Of a stretch of DNA of 59,025 bases, positions 9,301-18,122 are shown piece by piece. The notes below the pieces were generated by a model. It was not told the origin of the DNA. It ran no database searches and worked only from the letters and a program-made list of their open reading frames with translations. Location: positions 1 through 59,025 of the forward strand of contig CALLAC010000011.1 in the NCBI GenBank assembly GCA_938002655.1, in the 5' to 3' direction. Position 1 is the first letter of the stretch. Every line of letters starts with the position of its first letter. This DNA comes from an uncultured Cytophagales bacterium. Lineage in GTDB: Bacteria > Bacteroidota > Bacteroidia > Cytophagales > Thermonemataceae. The position numbers and the translations under genes are program-made.

Positions 9301-9371
9301 AAGGTAAAAAGAAAAAGAAAGAACGTAAGAAAAAGAAATCCAAAGAAAAAGAAGCAGAAGCCGCTCAATAA
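6306..9371 (+). CDS. M16 family zinc peptidase (two-unit, PqqL-like) with charged C-terminal tail
   Basis: Predicted periplasmic zinc protease of about 1021 residues. A signal peptide (MLHKKLIFSALGLLVVFG...MGQA) is followed by two M16 units. The first carries the inverted zinc motif HFFEH (H84, E87, H88) and a downstream acidic ligand in VKNERGQNYD. The second, starting near residue 515, lacks a zinc motif and has the substrate-clamp sequence with the R/Y pair near DKGWTYGARSSF. The last roughly 75 residues are almost entirely Ala, Glu and Lys, first AEAEKAR-type heptads and then a lysine-rich stretch, which is not part of the family fold. I placed the start at 6306 because of the promoter box at 6264; ATG at 6282 is the alternative. 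The gene stands alone, convergent with icmF. Confidence 0.93.
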   Translation: MLHKKLIFSALGLLVVFGTMGQAKLVQKVTKKGNEIIIPYEKYVLPNGLTLIIHEDHSDPIVHIDVTYHVGSAREEINKSGFAHFFEHMMFQGSDNVADEEHFKIVTEAGGTLNGTTNRDRTNYFETLPANQLEIALWLEADRMGFLLDAVTQKKFEVQRATVKNERGQNYDNRPYGLVQENIAKNLYPYGHPYSWLTIGYVEDLDRVDVNDLKNFFLRWYGPNNAVLTVAGDVNPKEVVKLVEKYFGPIPRGPEVKNMPPMPAKLEKDRYVSFEDNYIRLPLLAMVFPVPQARSADETALDCLAEILGQGKNSILYQKMVKTQQALQASCFNSTSELAGEFFFQVIPSQGKNLAEMEKMLREAIAEFEKRGVTDDDIKKFVAQREANLINRLSSVAGKASLLAAYQTFTGNANYITEEFKRLRSLKKEDVIRVYNQYIKDKPAVILSYYPKGQRNLIAAEDNYTIDKSGYVAPDYGYAGLKYNKAKDNFDRSKKPAPGPNPVIKVPKVWRSELNSGIQILGTQNNEIPTVTLLLSLKKGGHLNLYPEKAGTADLLEDMMNEGTDNYTAEQFAQELEKLGSSISVNVNDEGLEFRVQCLKKNLDKTLNLFEERLYRSKFTNQDFERIKKQNLQALKNRQTQATFIASDVYAKVLHGFKEIRAYDNAGTIESYEQISLDDVRYLHEMANLKPGKVSGNLIIVGDITDKEILPKLTFLGKVGKGTPADDTPEARQGFRFKYTPEPIQPIAKTQIYLVDKPKSAQSEIRIGYVTPAVKFDALGESYKISLMNYTLGGAFNSRINLNLREDKGWTYGARSSFVAGDYDMRYTASGGIKIQATDSAVYEFMKEIRNYAENGITEKELAFTKSSIGQSEALRYETPFQKATFLNRILTYNLPTNYTEKQNEILKNISKAEIDALAKKYLPYNNMAIVVVGDKNVVGKGLMRLGYQITELDVNGKVLVEDLAEAEAKKARLEAEKAEAEKARLEAEKAKAETENQKGKKKKKERKKKKSKEKEAEAAQ

Positions 9372-9379
9372 AAAATCTG

Positions 9380-9414
9380 GCGAGCATCTGAAAGGCTAAC
9401 CTTTGGGTGCTCGC
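9380..9414. terminator. Hairpin between convergent M16 peptidase and icmF genes
   Basis: GCGAGCA (9380-9386) pairs with TGCTCGC (9408-9414), and inside it AAAGG pairs with CCTTT around a CTAA loop. There is no strong T tract, so it is a plausible but not certain bidirectional terminator. Confidence 0.5.
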
Positions 9415-9444
9415 TCTGATAATTCAGCCCTTTTACGTTTACTC

Positions 9445-12400
9445 TTACATATTTCGTCTGTACTGCCCACCTACTTCGTAAAGAGCCTTTGACATTTGCC
9501 CCAAACTGCAATATTTTGCTACTTCCATCAATGCCTCAAAAATATTGCCATTTTCTACGGAAATTTTCTGCAAATATTTAAGCATTTCAGGGGCTTTTTG
9601 GGCGTTTCGTTTATGGAAAGCATCACGCATAGCGATTTGGTATTCTTTTTCTTCCTTGGTAGAGCGTATCACTTCGGTGGGTACAATAGTAGGCGAGCCA
9701 TTGGGGTCTAAAAAGGTATTTACACCAATAATAGGCAATTCGCCCGTGTGTTTTTTCATTTCGTAATACATGCTTTCTTCTTGCACCTTACTACGTTGGT
9801 ACATTCGTTCCATTGCCCCAAGCACTCCTCCACGTTCTGAAATAGCCCTAAACTCATTCAAAACGGCTTGCTCTACAAGGTCAGTAAGTTCTTCTATAAT
9901 AAACGAACCTTGCAAAGGGTTTTCATTTTTGGCTAATCCCAGTTCGTGGTTGATAATCATCTGAATTGCCATAGCCCGTCTTACACTTTCTTCGGTAGGC
10001 GTAGTGATAGCCTCGTCGTAGGCATTGGTATGCAAAGAGTTGCAATTGTCGTAAATCGCATACAAAGCCTGTAAGGTAGTACGAATATCATTGAAAGCAA
10101 TTTCTTGAGCGTGCAAGCTGCGTCCTGAAGTCTGAATATGATATTTGAGCTTCTGACTTCTTTCATTGCCTCCATATTTGTATTTGATAGCCTTTGCCCA
10201 AATTCGTCTTGCTACGCGTCCTAAAACCGAATATTCGGGGTCCATACCATTAGAGAAAAAAAAGGAGAAATTAGGAGCAAAGTCGTCAATGTGCATTCCT
10301 CGACTTAGGTAGTATTCTACGAAAGTAAAGCCATTGGAAAGCGTGAGAGCTAGTTGGGTAATAGGATTGGCTCCTGCTTCGGCAATGTGATAGCCCGAAA
10401 TAGAAACCGAATAAAAATTGCGAACCTTGTGGTCAATGAAATATTGCTGAATATCGCCCATCATACGTAAGGCAAATTCTGTGGAAAAAATGCAAGTGTT
10501 CTGGGCTTGGTCTTCTTTGAGAATATCGGCTTGCACCGTTCCACGCACTACCGAAAGCGTTTCAGCTTTTATTTTTTCATACACCTCTTTGGGCAAGACT
10601 TGGTCGCCTGTTACACCTAAAAGCATTAGCCCCAAACCATCGTTGCCTTCGGGCAAAACACCATTGTAGGTAGGACGAGGAACATGGAGATTTTTATAGA
10701 TTTCATCAATTTTTGCCTGTACTTCTGCCTCCAAGCCATTCTTTTTGATATACAGCTCACACTGTTGGTCAATAGCGGTATTCATAAAAAAGGCAAGAAT
10801 CATAGGAGCGGGCCCATTGATAGTCATGGATACGGAAGTTGCAGGGTGGCACAAATTAAAGCCTGAATACAACTTTTTTGCATCATCAAGTGTACAAACA
10901 CTCACGCCCGAATTACCAATTTTTCCATAAATATCGGGGCGGTGGTCAGGATTTTCGCCATAAAGCGTAACGCTATCAAAAGCGGTAGAAAGCCTTTTAG
11001 CAGGCAAACCTTTGGAAACATAATGAAAACGCTTGTTGGTTCTTTCGGGTCCGCCTTCGCCTGCAAACATACGCGTAGGATCTTCGCCTTCACGTTTGAG
11101 CGGAAATACTCCACTGGCATAAGGGAAAAAGCCTGGAGCGTTTTCAGTCAGTAACCATTTAAGAATATCGCCCCAGTCTTCGTATTTGGGCAATGCCACC
11201 TTGGGAATTTTAGTACCTGAAAGAGAAATATGATAAAGCTCTTGCTCTATGATTTTATCACGTACTTGAAACTGATATTTTTCGGCTTTGTAGCGTTTTT
11301 TGGTGGCTTCCCAATCTTTGAGCATTGCCTTACATTCGGGGTCTAACTTCTTTTCAAGGTCGTTGTACTTATTGATAAGGTCGGCAAGGTAGTCGGGTTC
11401 GCCTTGAATATGCTCAATTACATACACCAAATCTTCGCTTTGCTCTTTTATTTCAATTACTTTTTTGCCAATTTCGGCACGAAGCATATCAATAGTACCT
11501 TTGAGTTGATACATCTGACGAGCAATAGTAGTTTGTTCTTTTACAAACTTATCGTAATTTTCAATAGTTTCGCAGATTTCTGCCAAATAACGTACTCTTT
11601 CAGGGGGAATAATATACACTTTCTCCGACATTTTCTCGGTAATCTCAAAATCGGATTGTAGAGCCGTAACACCTGTTTTCTCTACAATTTTATCCATAAT
11701 GTTTCGGTACAAAACATTGGTGCCAGGGTCGTTGAATTGGCTTGCAATAGTTCCGAAAATAGGTAGCTTTTCATCAGGTGTATCCCAAAGATTTTTATTG
11801 CGTTTGTATTGCTTACGCACATCGCGAAGAGCATCGAGTGAGCCTCGTTTATCAAATTTATTGATAGCAATGATATCGGCAAAGTCGAGCATATCAATTT
11901 TTTCAAGCTGAGTAGCGGCACCATACTCGGAAGTCATTACATAAAGCGATACATCAGAGTGTTCTACAATTTCTGTATCGGATTGCCCAATGCCCGAAGT
12001 CTCCACAATAATCATATCGAAACCTGCAAACTTGCAAATATCAATGGCATCTTGTACGTATTTGCTCAAAGCAAGATTGCTCTGACGCGTGGCAAGGCTT
12101 CGCATGTACACGCGTGGGTGATGTATGGAGTTCATACGGATACGGTCGCCGAGCAATGCTCCCCCCGATTTGCGTTTGGAAGGGTCTACGGAAATAACTG
12201 CTATGGTTTTGTCCTCAAAATCTAAGATAAATCTACGAACAATCTCATCAATCATTGAAGATTTTCCTGATCCACCTGTACCTGTAATCCCTAAAACAGG
12301 AACTTTTTTAGGCTGACTGCTCACGATTTCGTTTTTGATAGTTTGATAGACGTCAGGGAAATTTTCAGCTACCGAAATAAGCCTACCAATTGCCAAATGG

Positions 12401-12945
12401 CTTTTTTCACTTGCCATTTGCAAGAGGGTTTGCAAATCTTCTTGGGGCTGGGCAGCGGCAGAAACCGAACTTCCTCCACTACTTTCATTTTTGTAGGGGT
12501 TGAAAGTCGGAAAATCGCATTTTTGAAGTAAATCGTTGATCATACCTTGCAAACCCATAGCTCTGCCATCGTCGGGGTGGTAGATACGTGCAATGCCGTA
12601 GGCATGTAGTTCTTCTATTTCGGAAGGCAAAATAGTACCGCCTCCACCACCGAAAATACGGATATGCCCTGCTCCTTTTTGTTTGAGTAAATCGTAAGCA
12701 TACTTGAAAAACTCAATGTGCCCACCCTGATAGCTGGTAATTGCGATAGCTTGTGCATCTTCTTGGATAGCACAATCTACAATTTCGGCTACCGAGCGGT
12801 TGTGTCCTAAATGAATAACTTCAGCTCCTGTGCTCTGCATAATGCGTCGCATAATGTTGATAGCCGCATCGTGTCCATCAAAAAGTGAAGCCGCTGTAAC
12901 AATACGAATATGATTCTTGGGCTTGTAAGGGGCAACTTGTTGCAT
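9445..12945 (-). CDS. icmF: Fused isobutyryl-CoA mutase with G-protein chaperone (IcmF)
   Basis: Adenosylcobalamin enzyme that interconverts isobutyryl-CoA and n-butyryl-CoA, linking valine breakdown or branched acyl-CoAs to beta-oxidation. At 1166 residues it has three parts in the IcmF order: a B12-binding domain ([11 protein letters not shown], His25 as lower ligand), a MeaB-like GTPase (P-loop GTGGSGKS near residue 225) and the mutase barrel (about 560-1166). By motif comparison with methylmalonyl-CoA mutase, the Tyr of RQYAG is Phe627 here (RMFAGEG) and the Arg of VRNT is Gln815 (DQAQNT). Phe/Gln is the isobutyryl-CoA mutase signature. Compared with methylmalonyl-CoA mutase there are about 70 extra residues between these two positions. 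No other B12 gene or B12 riboswitch is nearby. It has its own promoter and is convergent with the M16 gene. Confidence 0.95.
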   Translation of the reverse strand: MQQVAPYKPKNHIRIVTAASLFDGHDAAINIMRRIMQSTGAEVIHLGHNRSVAEIVDCAIQEDAQAIAITSYQGGHIEFFKYAYDLLKQKGAGHIRIFGGGGGTILPSEIEELHAYGIARIYHPDDGRAMGLQGMINDLLQKCDFPTFNPYKNESSGGSSVSAAAQPQEDLQTLLQMASEKSHLAIGRLISVAENFPDVYQTIKNEIVSSQPKKVPVLGITGTGGSGKSSMIDEIVRRFILDFEDKTIAVISVDPSKRKSGGALLGDRIRMNSIHHPRVYMRSLATRQSNLALSKYVQDAIDICKFAGFDMIIVETSGIGQSDTEIVEHSDVSLYVMTSEYGAATQLEKIDMLDFADIIAINKFDKRGSLDALRDVRKQYKRNKNLWDTPDEKLPIFGTIASQFNDPGTNVLYRNIMDKIVEKTGVTALQSDFEITEKMSEKVYIIPPERVRYLAEICETIENYDKFVKEQTTIARQMYQLKGTIDMLRAEIGKKVIEIKEQSEDLVYVIEHIQGEPDYLADLINKYNDLEKKLDPECKAMLKDWEATKKRYKAEKYQFQVRDKIIEQELYHISLSGTKIPKVALPKYEDWGDILKWLLTENAPGFFPYASGVFPLKREGEDPTRMFAGEGGPERTNKRFHYVSKGLPAKRLSTAFDSVTLYGENPDHRPDIYGKIGNSGVSVCTLDDAKKLYSGFNLCHPATSVSMTINGPAPMILAFFMNTAIDQQCELYIKKNGLEAEVQAKIDEIYKNLHVPRPTYNGVLPEGNDGLGLMLLGVTGDQVLPKEVYEKIKAETLSVVRGTVQADILKEDQAQNTCIFSTEFALRMMGDIQQYFIDHKVRNFYSVSISGYHIAEAGANPITQLALTLSNGFTFVEYYLSRGMHIDDFAPNFSFFFSNGMDPEYSVLGRVARRIWAKAIKYKYGGNERSQKLKYHIQTSGRSLHAQEIAFNDIRTTLQALYAIYDNCNSLHTNAYDEAITTPTEESVRRAMAIQMIINHELGLAKNENPLQGSFIIEELTDLVEQAVLNEFRAISERGGVLGAMERMYQRSKVQEESMYYEMKKHTGELPIIGVNTFLDPNGSPTIVPTEVIRSTKEEKEYQIAMRDAFHKRNAQKAPEMLKYLQKISVENGNIFEALMEVAKYCSLGQMSKALYEVGGQYRRNM

Positions 12946-12986
12946 ACTATCTCAGATTTGCGTGAAAATTCTAAATAAAGTCTGTA

Positions 12987-13025
12987 CAAATATAACCAAA
13001 TTTAGAGCATTTTGCACAAAAACAA
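12987..13025 (-). promoter_or_regulatory. Promoter region of icmF with two overlapping -7 boxes
   Basis: On the minus strand TATATTTG (12987-12994) and TAAATTTG (12997-13004) both match TAnnTTTG. TTTG at 13017-13020 lies 22 bp from the first and TTG at 13023-13025 lies 18 bp from the second. Either or both could drive icmF. The remaining leader is too short for a cobalamin riboswitch. Confidence 0.5.
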
Positions 13026-13040
13026 GAAAAGTTTTTACTT

Positions 13041-13529
13041 TTATTTGATGAGCAGGTTGTCCTTGGAAAAAACAAAAGGCAATAGGTCTTGTACTGAAAA
13101 GATTTTTACAATATGCTCGCCCATGTACAGCAAAACCTCAATAGCTCTGCCCTGCTTATTTTCAAATTCTAACATTACCTGCCTGCAAGCTCCACAAGGT
13201 GAAATATGTTTCCACAAGACTTCTCTGTGGCGAGCCATAATCAAAATTTTTTCAATAACTACATCAGGAAATTGCACACCTGCCCGAAATAAAGCTACTC
13301 TTTCGGCACACAAGCCCGAAGGATACGCCGCATTCTCCTGATTTACTCCTTCTACAAACTCACCATTCGCCAGATACAAACATGAAGACACCAAAAAATT
13401 GGAATAAGGAGCATAGGCTTTTTCGTTGATAGCTTTGGCTTTGCTGATTAAAGTTTGCTCTATTTCTGAAAGTTCTGTCTCACTTTCAAAAATTTCATAG
13501 CGAAAACTAAATTCTTTCAGTTGGCTCAT
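13041..13529 (-). CDS. cdd: Cytidine deaminase
   Basis: Zinc enzyme that deaminates cytidine and deoxycytidine to uridine forms in pyrimidine salvage; cytoplasmic. From MSQLKEF the chain is 162 residues, slightly longer than the 130-140 usual for the tetrameric type. The active-site motif CAE (C74, E76) and the PCGAC pair (C112, C115) supply the three zinc-binding cysteines and the catalytic glutamate. Substrate-contact residues in EGVNQENAAYP are also present. An in-frame ATG 21 bases further upstream is less likely. The gene is divergent from the acetyltransferase gene and lies about 95 bp upstream of icmF on the same strand. Confidence 0.93.
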   Translation of the reverse strand: MSQLKEFSFRYEIFESETELSEIEQTLISKAKAINEKAYAPYSNFLVSSCLYLANGEFVEGVNQENAAYPSGLCAERVALFRAGVQFPDVVIEKILIMARHREVLWKHISPCGACRQVMLEFENKQGRAIEVLLYMGEHIVKIFSVQDLLPFVFSKDNLLIK

Positions 13530-13633
13530 CTTGAATAAAAGTTTTAACAAAATATGCGTTCAAAAAAACAATTCAAAAGCGGCTTTGTTACTTAAAGCCC
13601 TGTTTCTTTTTTCTCAAAACTCCTAAAAAATTC

Positions 13634-13641
13634 TAATTTTG
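13634..13641 (+). promoter_or_regulatory. -7 box for the GNAT gene
   Basis: TAATTTTG fits TAnnTTTG and lies 50 bp upstream of the ATG at 13691. No convincing -33 element is visible. Confidence 0.35.
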
Positions 13642-13690
13642 CTTCTGAATTAACAAAGTTTTTTCCAATTTATTGTAAAAAAACCTCAAA

Positions 13691-14218
13691 ATGCTCCTTA
13701 TTCAGCAAGCTACGCTCAAAGATTTATCCACACTTTTGTACCTTGCCCAAGAAACTTTTCGTGAAAAATGGACACCCATTGATGGCAAAGAACTTGTAGA
13801 AGGCTATATTCAGCAAAATATGCAAATTTCTCATTTTCAAAATTCTCTGCAAAATCCCGATATTTCTTTTTGGATAGCCTTTTGGCAAGATAAGCCCTGC
13901 GGATACCTCAAAATTGTTCGTAATGCAATACCCAACAACTATACGCATTTGGGCAAAAGTTTCCTACAAATCGAAAAGTTGTATCTATTTGCTTTTGCAC
14001 AAAGGCTAAAAATTGGCTCTGAACTAATGAAAATAGCTTTACAAGTTGCTCAAAATGAAAACTTTGATGTAATTTGGCTAGGAGTTTGGAGTAAAAATGA
14101 GCAAGCTATTCGTTTTTATGAAAAATTTGGCTTTCAGAAAATCAGTAATTGGATTTTTGTAATGGGTGATAAAATTTGCGAAGATGAATGGATGATGGCA
14201 AAAGTTCTACCCAACTAA
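13691..14218 (+). CDS. GNAT family N-acetyltransferase
   Basis: Acetyl-CoA dependent N-acyltransferase of 175 residues; the acceptor is unknown. The GNAT fold is visible in the core: strand beta-4 with LQIEKLYLFAFAQRLKIGSE, where R/QxxGxG/A of the acetyl-CoA loop appears as QRLKIGS, then LGVWSKNEQAIRFYEKFGFQ, the classic motif B with its tyrosine. The N-terminus (IQQATLKDLSTLLYLAQETF) is typical of RimI-like members. It stands alone, divergent from cdd. A small protein or metabolite acceptor is equally possible. Confidence 0.88.
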   Translation: MLLIQQATLKDLSTLLYLAQETFREKWTPIDGKELVEGYIQQNMQISHFQNSLQNPDISFWIAFWQDKPCGYLKIVRNAIPNNYTHLGKSFLQIEKLYLFAFAQRLKIGSELMKIALQVAQNENFDVIWLGVWSKNEQAIRFYEKFGFQKISNWIFVMGDKICEDEWMMAKVLPN

Positions 14219-14261
14219 AATACCCCCTTATGAATAAGGTTTATAGAAAAATGTTTGTCCT

Positions 14262-14504
14262 TTGCTAAATTGCCGAAGACGTTTATCTGTAAATCTCAGA
14301 TGCAAACGCAACAAAGCTCTTGATTTGCCAGAAACGTATGATTTCGTTTTGCTCGGTTATCGTATGAACAAAAAACACATAGTGCTAAAAGCAGGTAATC
14401 CAAAAAAGCTACTTTGGCAATGGATTGATAATTTCTACGATTTGGAGTTGCCCAATTGCCTAAAAAAGCTAAAAAATGAAATACTTGGCTACACAGGATC
14501 GTAA
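14262..14504 (+). CDS. Small unrecognised ORF, possibly a remnant
   Basis: An open frame runs from 14247 to 14504 with a TTG at 14262 and the first ATG only at 14364. The translation is basic with a plausible folded stretch ([18 protein letters not shown], then [20 protein letters not shown]). It overlaps the 3' end of fabH on the opposite strand by 16 bp and would fill the otherwise empty gap after the GNAT gene. I do not recognise it. It may be a genuine small protein or the decayed end of a former gene; its missing clear start argues for caution. Confidence 0.25.
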   Translation: MLNCRRRLSVNLRCKRNKALDLPETYDFVLLGYRMNKKHIVLKAGNPKKLLWQWIDNFYDLELPNCLKKLKNEILGYTGS

Positions 14505-15484
14505 GCCCATTTGAGATAGATTGCCCCCCAAGTAAATCCTCCCCCAAAAGCGGCAAGAATAAGATTTTGGCCTTTGCGAAGTTGGCTTTCATAGTCCGTT
14601 AGGCACAAAGGAATAGTGGCGTTTGTGGTATTACCATATTTATGGATATTGATCATTACTTTTTCGGCAGGAAGCCCCATTCTCTGATAAGTAGAATCTA
14701 TGATGCGTTTGTTGGCTTGGTGTGGCACCAGCCAATCTATATCAGAAGATTGTAGGTTATTTCTTTTCATGACATTGAGGCAAGCCTCTGCCATACCTTG
14801 TACAGCGTGTTTGAAAACTACTGCCCCTTCCTGATAGACGAAATGCTCACGTTTTTCTACGGTTTCGTGGGTAGGCGGTCTGCGACTGCCCCCCGCTTTT
14901 TGGTATAAATGTGCCCAGCCTGCTCCATCAGAACGCATCCAAGCATCGATAATGCCCAAAAGCTCGGTGGTAGGTTCAAGTAAAACCGCCCCTGCTCCAT
15001 CTCCAAAGAGGATACAAGTAGCTCTATCGGTATAATCAGTGATAGCAGACATTTTATCTGCTCCTACTACAATGATTTTTTTGTATGTTCCTGTCTCTAT
15101 AAATTTGGAAGCTGTGTGCAGAGCATAAATAAAGCTTGAACAAGCCGCCATTACATCATAGTGAAAGGCTTTTTTGATACCAACTTCATTGGCAATGAGA
15201 TTGGCAGTAGCCGGAAAAACAAAGTCAGCAGTAGCCGTAGCACAAATGAGTAGCTCTATTTCGTCGGGTTGAGTACCTGTTTTTTCTAAAAGAGCCTGCA
15301 CTGCTTTTGCTCCCATGTAAGACGCACCTAGTCCTTCCCCTTTCAGAATACGCCTTTCTTTGATACCTGTTCTTTCTGTTATCCAAGCATCGGTAGTATC
15401 TACCATCTTTTCTAAATCTTGATTGGTGAGTACGTCCTCTGGAACGTAGGTGGCAATTCCTGTAATAGCGGCTTTTATTTGCAT
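14489..15484 (-). CDS. fabH: 3-oxoacyl-ACP synthase III (KAS III)
   Basis: Condenses acetyl-CoA or a branched acyl-CoA with malonyl-ACP to begin type II fatty acid synthesis. The 331-residue chain has the family's length and its triad: Cys115 (MAACSSF), His255 (LVPHQANKR) and Asn285 (YGNTTNAT). It is the last gene of the yceD-rpmF-plsX-fabH run, 14 bp after plsX, the order found in many bacteria. In Bacteroidota this enzyme usually accepts branched primers for iso-fatty acids; that preference is known of the group and not visible here. There is no second fabH copy in the window. Confidence 0.97.
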   Translation of the reverse strand: MQIKAAITGIATYVPEDVLTNQDLEKMVDTTDAWITERTGIKERRILKGEGLGASYMGAKAVQALLEKTGTQPDEIELLICATATADFVFPATANLIANEVGIKKAFHYDVMAACSSFIYALHTASKFIETGTYKKIIVVGADKMSAITDYTDRATCILFGDGAGAVLLEPTTELLGIIDAWMRSDGAGWAHLYQKAGGSRRPPTHETVEKREHFVYQEGAVVFKHAVQGMAEACLNVMKRNNLQSSDIDWLVPHQANKRIIDSTYQRMGLPAEKVMINIHKYGNTTNATIPLCLTDYESQLRKGQNLILAAFGGGFTWGAIYLKWAYDPV

Positions 15485-15498
15485 AGCATACGTAATAT

Positions 15499-16434
15499 TT
15501 AAGTGAGAAAAGCATTTTTGATTTTCAGATGAACTTGGCTTTCAGCCATTTTTTTGGCTATACCTATCATATTCTGAATAGCCACAGCCGAAGAGATGCC
15601 ATGTCCGATAATAACATTTCCATTCAAGCCTAAAATAGGGCTTCCGCCAATAGCTTCGTAATTGAGCTGATTGAGGAAATTATCGTTGATTTGCTGTTTT
15701 TGAGCAATATCGTAAATAGATTCTGCCATTTTGAGAATAACATTGCCTACAAAACCATCACAAACGATTACATCGGCTTTATCGAAGAAAATATCTCTGC
15801 CCTCTATATTGCCTGTAAAATTCAGTTGCTTATTTTCTTTGATAAGATTGTAGGCTTCTTTCACTTGTAAGTTGCCTTTTCCTTCTTCTTCACCTACATT
15901 CATCAGGGCTATACGAGGATTGGCAATTTGCAAAACATTTTCGGCATAAATTTTCCCTAAAATAGCAAATTGGGCAAGTACTTCGGGTTTACAATCGGTA
16001 TTGGCTCCTACATCTAAAATGAGTGCTGTTTTGCCATTGAGTTGGGGGACGTGACTAATGATAGGCGGGCGAAAGATACCCTCTATGGCCTTGATACTGA
16101 ACAAAGCCCCAACCATCATTGCCCCTGTATTGCCTGCACCACAGAAAGCATCTATTTTCCGATTTTGTAGCAAGTAAAATCCTACTGCAATACTCGATTT
16201 TTGCTTTTGTTGAAGGGCTTTGGTAGGGTGCTCGCCCATTTCAATTACTTCTTCGGCATGAATTATTTGCAGATTAGGCACAACACCATGCTTATTGAGC
16301 AAGGGTTGAATTTCATCTTGCTTACCAATTAGCAAAATTTGTGCATCTGAAAATTGTTTTGCCGCAAGCACAGCACCTTTTACAATAGCTTGGGGGGCAA
16401 AATCACCTCCCATTGCATCAATGGCAATTTTCAT
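15499..16434 (-). CDS. plsX: Phosphate acyltransferase PlsX
   Basis: Makes acyl-phosphate from acyl-ACP and inorganic phosphate, the donor for PlsY in phospholipid synthesis; peripheral to the inner membrane. The 311-residue chain begins with the signature [14 protein letters not shown] and carries the conserved VDVGAN-like segment ([14 protein letters not shown]), GNTGAMM, and VCDGFVGNV. It lies 14 bp before fabH and 32 bp after rpmF. The operon places phospholipid and fatty acid initiation together with a ribosomal protein. Confidence 0.97.
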   Translation of the reverse strand: MKIAIDAMGGDFAPQAIVKGAVLAAKQFSDAQILLIGKQDEIQPLLNKHGVVPNLQIIHAEEVIEMGEHPTKALQQKQKSSIAVGFYLLQNRKIDAFCGAGNTGAMMVGALFSIKAIEGIFRPPIISHVPQLNGKTALILDVGANTDCKPEVLAQFAILGKIYAENVLQIANPRIALMNVGEEEGKGNLQVKEAYNLIKENKQLNFTGNIEGRDIFFDKADVIVCDGFVGNVILKMAESIYDIAQKQQINDNFLNQLNYEAIGGSPILGLNGNVIIGHGISSAVAIQNMIGIAKKMAESQVHLKIKNAFLT

Positions 16435-16466
16435 AAGGCTACTCCAAACATTAAAAGTGAAAAGAC

Positions 16467-16658
16467 TTACACCTTTTCGTAGCCTTCAATCATCAATTTA
16501 CCATTATAATACAAGTTGCCATCTACAACGTAAGCACGATGCATTACGTGAACCTCTCCTGTTTCCTGACAAGTAGTAAGTGGTACAGCTGTAATTTTAT
16601 AGTGTGTTCTTCGCTTATCTCGACGAGTTTTTGATATTTTTCGCTTAGGATGTGCCAT
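16467..16658 (-). CDS. rpmF: 50S ribosomal protein L32
   Basis: Small basic protein of the large ribosomal subunit, 63 residues. The N-terminus MAHPKRKISKTRRDKRRTHY is diagnostic. Only one cysteine (TTCQETG) remains of the four that hold zinc in the zinc-ribbon form, so this is the zinc-independent type. The gene sits between yceD and plsX, its usual place, with a 19-bp gap to yceD. Confidence 0.96.
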   Translation of the reverse strand: MAHPKRKISKTRRDKRRTHYKITAVPLTTCQETGEVHVMHRAYVVDGNLYYNGKLMIEGYEKV

Positions 16659-16677
16659 AGTTGTAAGATTTTAGGTT

Positions 16678-17226
16678 TTATGGTTTCTTATTGTCTAAAA
16701 GTTTTTTAAGTTCTGCCCATCGAGGGTCTATTTCTGTGTTTTTCTCTTGTGTTTCTTTTTGAACTTCCTTTTCTTCACTGCTATACACCAGCTTGATATC
16801 CCCTTGGTTATTTTTTTCTTGATAACGAGGGTGAAGTTTTTTCATAGGTATTGCAAGCATAATCAGCTCATAAATGTACTGAGCTACATTGATTTGCGGC
16901 GTGTTTCTGGCAATAAGTTCAAATTCATCATCAAGTACTTCGTTGTGGTCAGAAAATTGCAGAACCTGCTTGCCTTGCGTTTGAAAAGAGTACCAAAAGC
17001 TATCCAGACTCCTATCGCACACAAGTTCCATGTTTCCCTGAATATCAAAATCTAGTTGTAAAAGAGTTTCAGATTTCCGAAGCCTCAACTTTACTTCAAA
17101 ATTACCCTTATGCACCAAAGATTCCTCAAAAGCATCAAAGAAAGTATCGCTTCCACTCCAAGTATAATGGTAATCTTTGTTGTGCAGTCGGGAAATCTCA
17201 ATGGTATATTCCTGCAAAATATTCAC
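16678..17226 (-). CDS. YceD/DUF177 family protein
   Basis: Member of the DUF177 family (YceD in E. coli), which almost always precedes rpmF and has been linked to 23S rRNA or L32 metabolism. The 182-residue chain shows the family core: LRLRKSETLLQLDFDIQGNMELVCDRSLD, with the conserved C-R/D-x-x-L, and an acidic middle followed by IYELIMLAIPMKKLHP. The C-terminus ends in WAELKKLLDNKK, also family-like. It is the first gene of a four-gene operon with a TAATTTTG box about 20 bp upstream. The molecular function is not settled. Confidence 0.88.
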   Translation of the reverse strand: MNILQEYTIEISRLHNKDYHYTWSGSDTFFDAFEESLVHKGNFEVKLRLRKSETLLQLDFDIQGNMELVCDRSLDSFWYSFQTQGKQVLQFSDHNEVLDDEFELIARNTPQINVAQYIYELIMLAIPMKKLHPRYQEKNNQGDIKLVYSSEEKEVQKETQEKNTEIDPRWAELKKLLDNKKP

Positions 17227-17245
17227 CTTGCTCTAATTAAGGACG

Positions 17246-17253
17246 CAAAATTA
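17246..17253 (-). promoter_or_regulatory. -7 box for the yceD-rpmF-plsX-fabH operon
   Basis: TAATTTTG fits TAnnTTTG and lies about 20 bp upstream of the yceD start codon. A -33 match is not clear. Confidence 0.4.
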
Positions 17254-17291
17254 GAGATTTTTCGGAAAATAAAAAACTTTTTTGGATTTTT

Positions 17292-17579
17292 TTATTTTTT
17301 CTCCTCTTCTTTTTTCTCTTCGGCTTGTTTCTTTTCTTTTTCTTCGCCGCCTGTCATTTTATTCCATACCTCCGCTACAAAATTTTTGGCTTTACCCAGA
17401 GCTTCTCCTGCTTCTTCTGCCAAATCACCTAATTTTTCTTTGGCATCTTCAGCCCAATTGCCGAGCTTTTCCATAAAACCCTCTTGCTGTGCTTCTTTTT
17501 TGAAAATTTCTACGGCCTTTTTGGCTTGCTCTTCTGTAATACCTACTTGAGCAACAAGTTTTTTTACTAATTCTTCCAT
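17292..17579 (-). CDS. Small charged helical protein of unknown function
   Basis: A 95-residue protein beginning MEELVKKLVAQVGITEEQAK, followed by an amphipathic Ala/Glu/Lys-rich helix and an extremely acidic-basic tail ending in EKKKEEEKK-type sequence. There is no signal peptide or membrane span. The first 35 residues look like a small helical domain (GITEEQAKKAVEIFKKEAQ); the rest resembles stress-associated or YtxH-like helical proteins, without enough for a family call. It is read on the same strand as the yceD operon, about 65 bp upstream of it, and may have its own promoter. I do not recognise the function. Confidence 0.7.
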   Translation of the reverse strand: MEELVKKLVAQVGITEEQAKKAVEIFKKEAQQEGFMEKLGNWAEDAKEKLGDLAEEAGEALGKAKNFVAEVWNKMTGGEEKEKKQAEEKKEEEKK

Positions 17580-17702
17580 AAAAATTAAGTTTAATTTTCA
17601 ATTGAAAGCTACAAAAAAAATAACTTATCTACCAACTTTTTGCAAAAACTTATCAAAAATTTTATTTTCGGGCAAATTTGTAAATGCCTAAAATCTAAAT
17701 TT

Positions 17703-18122
17703 ATGCCCCGTATTCTTGCCATAGATTATGGCTCTAAACGAGTAGGAATTGCCGTTACGGATAATGAGCAAATCATTGCTACGGCTTTGAAAACCGTAGC
17801 CACAAGCGAAATTTTTGATTTTCTAGAAAAGTATCTGCAAAAAGAACAAGTAGAAGCTTTTGTAATTGGCAAGCCCCATGCTACCATTCAGAACGAAAGA
17901 ACACTCGCCATAAAGAGTTTCGTTAGCAAAATTCAAAGTAAATTTCCTCAAATACCGCTTTTTTTTGTAGACGAAAGTTTTACAAGTAAAATGGCTATGC
18001 ACACAATGCTTTCAGTAGGTAGCAAAAAGAAAGACCGCCGCAAAAAAACAGGAAATTTAGATAAAATCAGTGCAACGATTATTTTACAAGACTTCTTAGA
18101 ACAACGCAAGCTAACGAGATAG
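17703..18122 (+). CDS. ruvX: Putative Holliday junction resolvase / pre-16S rRNA nuclease YqgF (RuvX)
   Basis: RNase H-fold nuclease that in E. coli trims the 5' end of 16S rRNA and has also been called a Holliday junction resolvase. From MPRILAIDYGS the chain is 139 residues, the normal length. The motifs are present: the first acidic residue in AIDYGSKRVGIAV, the central IGKP, FVDESFTS with its acidic pair, and the end DKISATIILQDFL with the final catalytic Asp. A TTG-type extension to 17640 has no family support. The gene overlaps the tail of the Wza-like gene by 12 bp in convergent orientation. Confidence 0.93.
   Translation: MPRILAIDYGSKRVGIAVTDNEQIIATALKTVATSEIFDFLEKYLQKEQVEAFVIGKPHATIQNERTLAIKSFVSKIQSKFPQIPLFFVDESFTSKMAMHTMLSVGSKKKDRRKKTGNLDKISATIILQDFLEQRKLTR

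Noticed and set aside
9145-9371. KE-rich tail of the M16 peptidase as a frameshift artefact
   Set aside because: The frame stays open to a normal stop and codon use is smooth; a low-complexity tail fits better, though I flag it as unusual.
12946-13040. Cobalamin riboswitch before icmF
   Set aside because: Only about 95 bp separate icmF from cdd and they hold promoter boxes; there is no room or sequence for the B12 box structure.
15225-15515. Frame antisense-shifted within fabH with many Arg/Tyr codons
   Set aside because: Its composition is that of an out-of-frame read of fabH, which has full family motifs.
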